From JAPOXR01 sp965221815 (GTDB taxonomy: Bacteria > Pseudomonadota > Alphaproteobacteria > Rhodobacterales > Rhodobacteraceae): a stretch of DNA of 64,000 nucleotides. A program made the translations under genes and the position numbers. The notes under the pieces were generated by a model. The model did no database searches. It was not told the origin of the DNA and saw only the letters and a list, made by a program, of their open reading frames with translations. The stretch lies in NCBI GenBank assembly GCA_965221815.1, contig OZ244915.1:310001-374000 (forward strand). The letters are read 5' to 3'. Positions 27,810 through 34,201 of the stretch are shown one piece after another (positions within the stretch are counted from its first letter, which is position 1; the number at the start of each line of letters is the position of its first letter).

Positions 27810-28315
27810 GAGACGTCCGGCGGCACCGGCAAGCGGCGGGTCACCGTTGTGGTCTCCCCGCAGACACTGTTGGTGATCGTGATCATTCCGGACGTGTCCA
27901 GGACCGCCGTGAGCGCGGCCATCGGCTCCCAGATCAACGCGGTCTTCTCCCGGTTGAAACCCCGCCGCACGAAAGCGGCCCGGATCCGCCGGAGATCCAG
28001 CGCGGCCATGTCCGTGACAACCGCGTCGATGATGCGATCCTGCCGGCCGAACCAGCACCCGCCGGCGTGCAGTTCGCGGCGCATCAGACGGGTCCAGGTG
28101 AGTTCCGGCATCTGTGCGCCGATGGCGATTGCCGGCTGGATCGCGGTCTCCTGGATCCGCACCATCGGGGGCGGTGTTGCATACATCCCGTACCCCCCGA
28201 ACTCCCAGACATTGATCCGTCCGGTGGTCGCCAGTCCCGCATGGACGGTGACCAGCAGGAGCTGGGCGGCAAGAAACGGCAGGAAGAAGTCATGTCGCAA
28301 TCCCGTCCTGTTCAT
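27806..28315 (-). CDS. Membrane-anchored protein of the DCC/HTTM operon
   Basis: A 169-residue protein from ATG 28315 with one N-terminal hydrophobic segment (FFLPFLAAQLLLVTVHAGLA) and a soluble body. Four-base overlaps at both ends tie it to the 28312 and 27363 genes. In the HTTM-DCC pairs that I know, an accessory protein of this shape is common, but the family is not recognised. Confidence 0.65.
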   Translation of the reverse strand: MNRTGLRHDFFLPFLAAQLLLVTVHAGLATTGRINVWEFGGYGMYATPPPMVRIQETAIQPAIAIGAQMPELTWTRLMRRELHAGGCWFGRQDRIIDAVVTDMAALDLRRIRAAFVRRGFNREKTALIWEPMAALTAVLDTSGMITITNSVCGETTTVTRRLPVPPDVS

Positions 28316-29175
28316 CCGAAATATCCCGCGAACAGATCCACCACACTGTCCAGACTGTACCAGCCGATCAGGACCAGCGGCACCAGGGCCAGGAACAATC
28401 CCACGGGCAGCGCCCGGCGGGCCACAAAGACCATGCACAACATGTTGATCGTCTGGAAGACCCATTCATCAGCAATCGTGCCGACACCCAGCATGAAGGC
28501 GATCTCAGTGAGCAGGATGAGCGGATGTCGCAGGCACAGAAGAAGACAAATGCCCGCAGCGAATTGCCAGATGACCGCAAGGCGGCCGAGCCAGACCATC
28601 GCACCGCACGGGGCGGCATTGTCAGGTGTGATGGACCCCCCGCAAACCCAGTTCAGCCATTGTTCGGTGGCGCTTCCCTCGGCGGCGAAAGCGGCAAACA
28701 TCGTACCATCAAGATAATGGCCGGCAATCAGTTTCTGGACACCGGCAGCTACCATCATGATACCCATCGAGATCGCGACATAACGTGAGAAGGAATCCCC
28801 TGTGAGCAGGGTGGGACGCAGCAGCACCGGGATCAGGATCCAGAGGGCGAAGAAGATATGATTGGCTGACCAGGGCCAGGTCAGCCCCATCTCGGCGATC
28901 GCGACCGCCGGGGCGAGGAGAAGCCAGCGATCGATGCCGCGCTCGAGGCTGCGGATCGCCGCGATCAGCGCCGCAACCGACAGGGCCAGGAACCAGACCG
29001 GTTGCCCATCAATGACGGACGTCGCCGTGTATTTGACCCCGAACAGCAGCGCCAGCATCGAGACGGCCAGCGGTGCCGCGCGGGGATAGGACAGGGTCTG
29101 GGATAACCAGCCACCCGCGCGCTCCACGGGGCGGCGGGCGGCGTCTGAGGGCGCACGCAGGCGGGTGGCGATCAC
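28312..29175 (-). CDS. HTTM-like polytopic membrane protein
   Basis: A 287-residue protein with about seven to eight hydrophobic helices and the segment LLTGDSFSRYVAISMGIMMVAAGVQK split across two of them. The size, helix number and neighbouring DCC gene fit the horizontally transferred transmembrane (HTTM, gamma-carboxylase-like) group. The start GTG at 29175 overlaps the stop of the HepT-ankyrin gene (GTGA), so toxin and membrane protein are translationally coupled. Confidence 0.7.
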   Translation of the reverse strand: MIATRLRAPSDAARRPVERAGGWLSQTLSYPRAAPLAVSMLALLFGVKYTATSVIDGQPVWFLALSVAALIAAIRSLERGIDRWLLLAPAVAIAEMGLTWPWSANHIFFALWILIPVLLRPTLLTGDSFSRYVAISMGIMMVAAGVQKLIAGHYLDGTMFAAFAAEGSATEQWLNWVCGGSITPDNAAPCGAMVWLGRLAVIWQFAAGICLLLCLRHPLILLTEIAFMLGVGTIADEWVFQTINMLCMVFVARRALPVGLFLALVPLVLIGWYSLDSVVDLFAGYFG

Positions 29176-29490
29176 GGCGTGAATGATGACCCGGAATCTT
29201 CCGGTTTCTGGGCCGCCGGTGGGGGCGGGGACACCTCACGAAGCCGGGTCAACCCCTCTGTTCCGGCCAGTGCCGGGTTGGTCATCCCGATCATCAATGC
29301 GGTGCGGCCCTGGTCATCACGCAGGGCGGGATCCGCCCCGTGATCAAGCAACGCGAGAACAATCGCGCTGGCGTCGGCCGGAGCCTTGCGCCGGACCGCC
29401 CAGTGCAGCGGGGTGGTCTTGTCCGGTCCCGGTGAATGGGGATGGGCCTGGGCCGCCAGCAAGACCTGCACCAGATCAGGCGCGGCCCGG
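29171..29490 (-). repeat. Ankyrin-tail direct repeat, copy A (about 320 bp)
   Basis: Nearly identical (about six differences seen) to 32059-32378 in the same orientation. It begins at ATCACGGCGTGAATGATG and covers the stop codon and the last two ankyrin repeats of the HepT-ankyrin gene. Confidence 0.9.
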
Positions 29491-29990
29491 TGCCCCGCGA
29501 TGTGAAGAGGCGTCCAGCCTTTGTCATTCAGCGCATTCACGTCCGCCCCTTCCTTGATCAGCTGCCGGACCTGATCGGGATGTCCCATCTTGACAGCCTC
29601 ATGGAGGGCGGGCGGCCCGGCAGGTGACAGCTCGCTGAGCAGATCGCTGACCACACGGTGCAGTGCGGGTATTGAGTTGTTCGCCGCATCCCACACCGTA
29701 TCGTCAAGATACCGATGATAAGCATGTGTCAGGATATTGCGGACCCTGATCGTGTTCTGCATTGCGGGAAACCGTTCCACCAGTTGCGTGCTCACTGTCT
29801 TTGCCAGATCCTCATCGCTCTTTTTGATCTGGTTTAGCGCCTCTCCGACTTTCCCCAACGCCCGCTCAAGGATGTATCGTTTGTCTCTGTCTTCACGATA
29901 GTCATCAAAACGTGTTCGTGCGATAAAACCTTCAATGTAACGGCATTCCATTTCGATATCATGCAGCCACGCCAGGGGATCACGACTCAT
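29172..29990 (-). CDS. hepT: HepT-type toxin fused to ankyrin repeats
   Basis: Residues 1-125 are HepT (DUF86): an all-helical protein with the RX4H RNase-like motif RNILTHAYHRY. Residues 140-245 carry three ankyrin repeats almost identical to those of the PIN and AbiEii proteins (GWTPLHIAGHRAAPDLV, TTPLHWAVRRKAPADAS, GRTALMIGMTNPALAG). It ends PKPEDSG-like with SSFTP. Normal HepT proteins stop after about 130 residues, so the ankyrin part is an added module. The upstream mntA overlaps the start by 11 bases. HepT toxins are neutralised by MntA-type AMP transfer; whether the tail changes this is unknown. Confidence 0.82.
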   Translation of the reverse strand: MSRDPLAWLHDIEMECRYIEGFIARTRFDDYREDRDKRYILERALGKVGEALNQIKKSDEDLAKTVSTQLVERFPAMQNTIRVRNILTHAYHRYLDDTVWDAANNSIPALHRVVSDLLSELSPAGPPALHEAVKMGHPDQVRQLIKEGADVNALNDKGWTPLHIAGHRAAPDLVQVLLAAQAHPHSPGPDKTTPLHWAVRRKAPADASAIVLALLDHGADPALRDDQGRTALMIGMTNPALAGTEGLTRLREVSPPPPAAQKPEDSGSSFTP

Positions 29991-30294
29991 AAATCAGTTC
30001 CCTGTCTTTGTTGATGCTGGCCAGCACAAAGGGGTTGGTGATGCAGTTTTCTCCAACCGCCAAATCAATATCGCGCCCCAGAAGTGATTCCAGATCATTC
30101 AGCAGCCCGAAATGACGATCAAAGATTCCGGGGTGGAGCGGCGGTTGAAAAATCACCCAGAAATCAATGTCGCTCGCCTCAAGGTCAAAATCATCACCGC
30201 GGGCGGCCGAGCCGAAGATCTCAAGCCGCGCCACACCGTGCCGGCGACAGATCGCCGTGATCTCGTCCTTCCGGATGGCGATTTCTGGACGCAT
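29980..30294 (-). CDS. mntA: MntA-type minimal nucleotidyltransferase antitoxin
   Basis: A 104-residue protein with the nucleotidyltransferase signature FGSAARGDDFDLEASDIDF. The spacing between GS and D-x-D is 12 residues, where the usual GSX10DXD has 10, so there is a two-residue insertion (DL or similar) that may be tolerated in the loop. It overlaps the HepT-ankyrin start by 11 bases. Known MntA proteins add AMP to HepT and switch it off. Confidence 0.82.
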   Translation of the reverse strand: MRPEIAIRKDEITAICRRHGVARLEIFGSAARGDDFDLEASDIDFWVIFQPPLHPGIFDRHFGLLNDLESLLGRDIDLAVGENCITNPFVLASINKDRELIYES

Positions 30295-30519
30295 GTTTCA
30301 AGCCTCATATTGCGTATAATGACAGATATAGGTTGTCAGCCAGGTGATGGCCAGTGATGGTCCCTCACGTGAGCCGGACACAGTTTTCCACCTGCAGCGG
30401 CGCATGGGGTCGAGATTGCTCCAGCGTTGCCGGGCGGAGTCTGAAAGATCGCAGACTTTGACACGCAACTGATACGGTTTTATCAGAATGAACAGACACC
30501 ACGTGCGGAAGGAGACGGG

Positions 30520-30606
30520 ATGGCACGGCTGCACCCGGTGAATGCGACATTCCAGGATGCCATCAATGATGAGGTTGCCGCCCGCGCTTGGATCGAGGCG
30601 GGCTGA
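30520..30606 (+). CDS. Short leader ORF or transposase remnant, 28 aa
   Basis: ATG 30520 has GGAAGGAGAC just upstream, an excellent ribosome site. The 28 codons (MARLHPVNATFQDAIN...) end with TGA directly followed by the ATG of the methyltransferase gene (TGAATG), so it could control translation of the latter. The segment INDEVAARAWIEAG resembles the N-terminus of ISXO2/IS1595-type transposases as I remember them. If so, it is a truncated remnant. Both readings are inference. Confidence 0.4.
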   Translation: MARLHPVNATFQDAINDEVAARAWIEAG

Positions 30607-32034
30607 ATGACCACCAATTTCATGTCGGGCACCGTCTGGACAGGCGACAACCTCCCCATCCTTCGGGGGATGAACAGCGACTGCGTTGACCTGATCTACC
30701 TGGATCCGCCGTTCAATTCCAATCGCACCTACGAGGCTCCCATTGGCAGCCAGGCGGCGGGCGCGTCCTTCAAGGATGCCTGGACGCTCGATGACGTGGA
30801 CGTGCATGAACATGGCGAGTTGGCTGACCGCAACCCAGCCGCCTATGCCGTGATTGAGGCCGCCCGCCAAGCGCATGGCAAGGGGATGATGTCGTATCTG
30901 ATTTTCATGGCCGTGCGGCTGATGGAAATGCAGCGCGTGTTGAAACCGTCGGGTTCCATCTGGCTGCATTGTGATGATGCGGCTTCGCATTGGCTGCGCG
31001 TCCTGATGGATGGATTGTTTGGCAAAGCGGCGTTCCGCAATTGTGTCATCTGGAAACGCATTGGCAATCACAATGACGCGGGACGTTTCGGGCGCACGGG
31101 CGATCACTTGCTCTTTTACGGCTCTGACATTCACCGGGGGGGGGGGGGGCTACGCACGCCCCTTTCCGGCCAGAATGTGCGGACAAAATACCGGCACCGC
31201 GACGACCGCGGGGTGTATCGGCGCGACAATCTGACGGGTGCAGGAGCCAGCGACGGGGAATCAGGGCAGACCTGGCGCGGGTGGAATCCGAGCGACATCG
31301 GCCGCCACTGGAGCGTCCCGAGGACGGGGGCTTATGCGGCGTGGATCGAGGAGAACGTGATCCCCGGATACCGGGCGGAGCACAGCGTCCTGGCCCGTCT
31401 TGACAGGCTTGACGACGCTGGTTTCATTGCATTCACTGCGAACGGGACCCCTGAACTCAAGCGGTACCTTGACGCCAGCCCGGGTCAGGTGCCACCGGAC
31501 ATATGGACCGACATCCCACCTGTGAATTCGCAAGCCAAGGAGCGCACAGGCTACCCCACCCAGAAACCTGTCAAATTGCTGGACCGCATTATCAAGGCAT
31601 CCAGTGTTGAGGGCGAACTTGTCCTTGATCCCTTTTGTGGTTGTGCCACCGCCCTTGTGGCCGCTGATCGTCTTGGCCGCCAGTGGGCAGGTATTGATTT
31701 ATCCGCATTGGCGGTGCGTCTGGTCAATGACCGGATCACTGAAGATCGTGGAACGCTCTGGGGGCAGTTGAACGCGCTGACAGAACCGCCCGTTCGGACA
31801 GATATGGGTGATCTGCCGAACTACAGGACTCATCGCCATCGCCTTTATGGTGAGCAGGAAGGCGTTTGCGTGGGTTGTCAGACCCACTTTCCCTTCCGGG
31901 TGATGGACGTGGATCACATCCTTCCAAGATCACGCGGAGGAACAGACCATCCTGACAATCTGCAGCTGCTGTGTTCCGGCTGCAATCGGAGCAAGGGCAA
32001 CAAGACAATGGCGGAATGGAGGGCAACACAATGA
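30607..32034 (+). CDS. DNA methyltransferase-HNH nuclease fusion with G14 tract, 475 aa
   Basis: Same architecture as the gene at 10351: motif IV LDPPFNSNRTYEAP at about residue 32, target-recognition region, motif I LDPFCGCATALVAADR at about 340, and a C-terminal HNH nuclease (CVGCQTHF, DVDHILPRSRGGTDHPDN, LLCSGCNRSKGNK). The two proteins align over their length but are clearly diverged. A run of 14 G (31136-31149) in the target-recognition region is in frame now (HRGGGGLRTPL). A one-base slip would truncate the protein at about residue 180, before motif I. It lies between two 320-bp direct repeats on the opposite strand. Confidence 0.88.
   Translation: MTTNFMSGTVWTGDNLPILRGMNSDCVDLIYLDPPFNSNRTYEAPIGSQAAGASFKDAWTLDDVDVHEHGELADRNPAAYAVIEAARQAHGKGMMSYLIFMAVRLMEMQRVLKPSGSIWLHCDDAASHWLRVLMDGLFGKAAFRNCVIWKRIGNHNDAGRFGRTGDHLLFYGSDIHRGGGGLRTPLSGQNVRTKYRHRDDRGVYRRDNLTGAGASDGESGQTWRGWNPSDIGRHWSVPRTGAYAAWIEENVIPGYRAEHSVLARLDRLDDAGFIAFTANGTPELKRYLDASPGQVPPDIWTDIPPVNSQAKERTGYPTQKPVKLLDRIIKASSVEGELVLDPFCGCATALVAADRLGRQWAGIDLSALAVRLVNDRITEDRGTLWGQLNALTEPPVRTDMGDLPNYRTHRHRLYGEQEGVCVGCQTHFPFRVMDVDHILPRSRGGTDHPDNLQLLCSGCNRSKGNKTMAEWRATQ
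31136..31149 (+). repeat. G14 homopolymer in methyltransferase gene
   Basis: Fourteen consecutive G bases inside the target-recognition region of the 30607 gene, presently in frame. The paralogue at 10351 has no such tract at this place. Confidence 0.88.
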
Positions 32035-32049
32035 GCCCCATTCCGCCAT
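32008..32049. terminator. Convergent hairpin after the methyltransferase
   Basis: ATGGCGGAATGG (32008-32019) pairs with CCATTCCGCCAT (32038-32049), a perfect 12-bp stem with an 18-base loop that contains the stop codon of the methyltransferase gene. It lies between convergent genes. No clear T-run follows, so termination is likely but not certain. Confidence 0.5.
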
Positions 32050-32058
32050 GATCAGAGA

Positions 32059-32378
32059 ATCACGGCGTGAATGATGACCCGGAATCTTCCGGTTTCGGGT
32101 CCGCCGGTGGGGGCGGGGACACCTCACGAAGCCGGGTCAACCCCTCTGTTCCGGCCAGTGCCGGGTTGGTCATCCCGATCATCAATGCGGTGCGGCCCTG
32201 GTCATCACGCAGGGCGGGATCCGCCCCGTGATCAAGCAACGCGAGAACCATCGCGCTGGCGTCGGCCGGAGCCTTGCGCCGGACCGCCCAGTGCAGCGGG
32301 GTGGTCTTGTCCGGTCCCGGTGAATGGGGATGGGCCTGGGTCGCCAGCAAGACCTGGACCAGATCAGGCGCGGCATAA
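32059..32378 (-). repeat. Ankyrin-tail direct repeat, copy B (about 320 bp)
   Basis: About 98 percent identical to 29171-29490 over its whole length, same strand. The identity begins sharply at ATCACGG, including the first bases of the HTTM start present only at the other copy. Confidence 0.9.
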
Positions 32379-33492
32379 TGCGCTGCGTAATGCAGTGCTG
32401 TCCATCCTTTGCCGGTCTGCGCATTCACATCCGCGCCGCGGGATATCAGCAGACGAGCGGCTTCGGGCTGACAGGTGGAAGCGGTCCAATGCAGGGCTGT
32501 GAGTTGATGGGTGTGCGGATATTCGCGTTGGTCAGGATCTTCACCTTCGTCCAACCGCCGCTCCAGCGTGGCTATCTCACCCGTCCGCACGGCGTTGTGC
32601 AGCGCAAGAGGTGTATGGGGCGGGGGAAAGAACGTCCCGAAAGAAATCCGGATCCTTTTTCCGGCCTGCTCCCGCCAGACAGGATCATGGACAGTGTTGG
32701 CAGCGGTCTCCTCATCCAGAAACCTTGAAAGTTGTTCGCGGAATCCAGGACTGTCAACCAGCCCCGGGGTCCGCCGCGCCGCCGCGTCGATCTGGGTGGC
32801 CACATCTGTGATCCCGGCATCAACCGCCCGCTGCATGACAAGATCAGAATTGACCTGTATGCCTTGTTCTGCAAGCCAGTTCATATCCCACAGATCCCGC
32901 CAGCGCGGCTGCTTCCGGCACAAGATTGACGAGGAACAGGCCACGATTTTGTCAGCCAGAACGAGTCTTTCGATTTGACCCGCACGGAGAAAGGCCGGCG
33001 CGCCGATGACAGAATGGGATAGTGGTTCTGAACCGGCAATGTCTCGGTATCACGTCCTGACATGGGCGCGATATCGAGATGAATGCGCTGGCGGGGCATG
33101 TCCGGTCTTTCCGGACGCGTCACAACGCTGATTCGCCAGGTGGAGACAGCGACATCAACCAGAAAGCGGCGGGCCTTTGGCGGCAGAACTTGTACATCGT
33201 GCCCATACCGCTGGGTCAGATCCGAACGGATGGCCTCCTCCAGTCCGGCCATCTGGTTCGCTGTAAAATCAACGCCCCCATCGAAATCCAGATCCTCACT
33301 GTAACGCAGCGAGCCGTGGCAGAGACGCAGGGCCGTCCCGCCGATAAAGGTCAGTTTATTGAGATAGCCCTGGGATTCCAGACAGCGCAGGATATCGAAA
33401 TGCAGGATTTCTTTTTCAATGATGGTTTCCTTACCGACCAATCGCAGATTGTCTTTAACGACCTGGTGGGAAATATCCGTCAGTTGGCGCAT
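32060..33492 (-). pseudogene. abiEii: AbiEii toxin fused to ankyrin tail, frameshifted
   Basis: Codons from 33492 give a classical AbiEii: LTFIGGTALRLCHGSLR, then YSEDLDFDGG, and VDVAVSTWRISVV. At about 32964-32975 the frame is lost (the 5' frame reads into nonsense and stops at 32881). The next frame reads LVLADKIVACSSS and then RWRDLWDMNWLAEQG, the expected AbiEii continuation, and runs on to 32060 through five ankyrin repeats (TALHWTASTCQ, GWTALHYAAHYAAPDLV and the shared last ones). Restoring about four bases in a TCGA repeat would heal the gene. So the intact form was AbiEii with an ankyrin tail of about 460 residues. Its antitoxin gene abiEi is also broken. Confidence 0.78.
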
Positions 33493-33995
33493 CAGTTGCG
33501 GGGAATCGCTGCCGGGTCATCCACGAATCCGTATTCCTCAAGAATATCATGATACTCCTCCATATCGACCATACAGACATTGCGGCCGACACGGCGGAGA
33601 TCACGCAGCGCCACAGGCGGGCGCACCAACGGGAGGGGGCGCTGATCATCATAAAGCAGGATCGGGCGGATGGTGTCCGGATCACGCGCTGTGTGGGTGA
33701 ACTCGATCACGCCCCATTTGGTTCGGATTTCCCCGCCCCGCCCCGTGGTCATCACCGTGATCCGATCCAGCATGATCTGGGAGATCGCCCCATATTCACA
33801 CAACACCGATTCAAGACTGAGATAGTTGACATGCCCGCGACGGACCACTTGGGCGACATCCTCGTTCAGCCGACCCAAATTGATATTATGTGAAGACAGA
33901 TTCACGTAGATGCCTCGTCGTGCCCGTTCCAGGAGGCCGGCCTCCAGCAATCGGTTCAGTTCCGTCCGGAACCGGGATTCGGAATCCAGATCAAA
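33492..33995 (-). pseudogene. abiEi: abiEi antitoxin, 3' fragment
   Basis: The readable frame (DSESRFRTELNRLLEAGLL, ARRGIYVNLSSHNI, and NYLSLESVLCEYGAISQ) is the AbiEi antitoxin from the end of its winged helix to the C-terminus. No ATG, GTG or TTG exists upstream in frame before the transposon-like end; only an internal TTG at 33950 is available. The missing first 37 codons are at 36398-36507. Joining the pieces across the duplicated AGATCAAA gives one uninterrupted frame of about 200 codons, the usual AbiEi length. It ends exactly where abiEii begins. Confidence 0.85.
33988..33995 (+). repeat. Target-site duplication, left copy (AGATCAAA)
   Basis: Eight bases identical to 36398-36405, directly outside the left inverted repeat. 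Confidence 0.92.
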
Positions 33996-34016
33996 GGGGA
34001 TTATATACTTGACTGA
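33996..34016 (+). repeat. Left terminal inverted repeat, 21 bp
   Basis: Starts GGGGATTATATACTT. The stop codon of the 60-aa gene lies inside it, and read leftward it contains TATAAT, a possible -10 box pointing into abiEi/abiEii. Confidence 0.92.
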
Positions 34017-34183
34017 AATTGATTGCTGTTGTCAGTCTCAATTTCGGGTTCAGATTTCGGTGGCGTCTCGTCGCGATCCTTCGGTCGCAATAGCGCGCCA
34101 GCCAGCATTTCGGGAGTCGCCCCTGCGTAACGCGGGTTGAGGATCGGGGGATTAGGGGTGGCTGTGGTAGGTTTGGGGATCAT
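34001..34183 (-). CDS. Small protein of the mobile unit, 60 aa
   Basis: ATG 34183 has AGGA eight bases upstream and lies 18 bases after the stop of the restriction-modification gene, so the two form an operon. The N-terminal half reads ILNPRYAGATPEMLAGALLR and looks like a compact helix; the C-terminus is acidic, Asn/Ser-rich and probably disordered. The last codons and TAA lie inside the left inverted repeat. Function unknown; a regulator of the restriction gene or a mobility accessory are options. Confidence 0.6.
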   Translation of the reverse strand: MIPKPTTATPNPPILNPRYAGATPEMLAGALLRPKDRDETPPKSEPEIETDNSNQFQSSI

Positions 34184-34201
34184 AAGTTGATCCTGATTTG
34201 T

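Noticed and set aside
30298..31134. 278-codon minus-strand frame opposite the methyltransferase
   Set aside because: The plus strand carries clear methyltransferase and HNH motifs.
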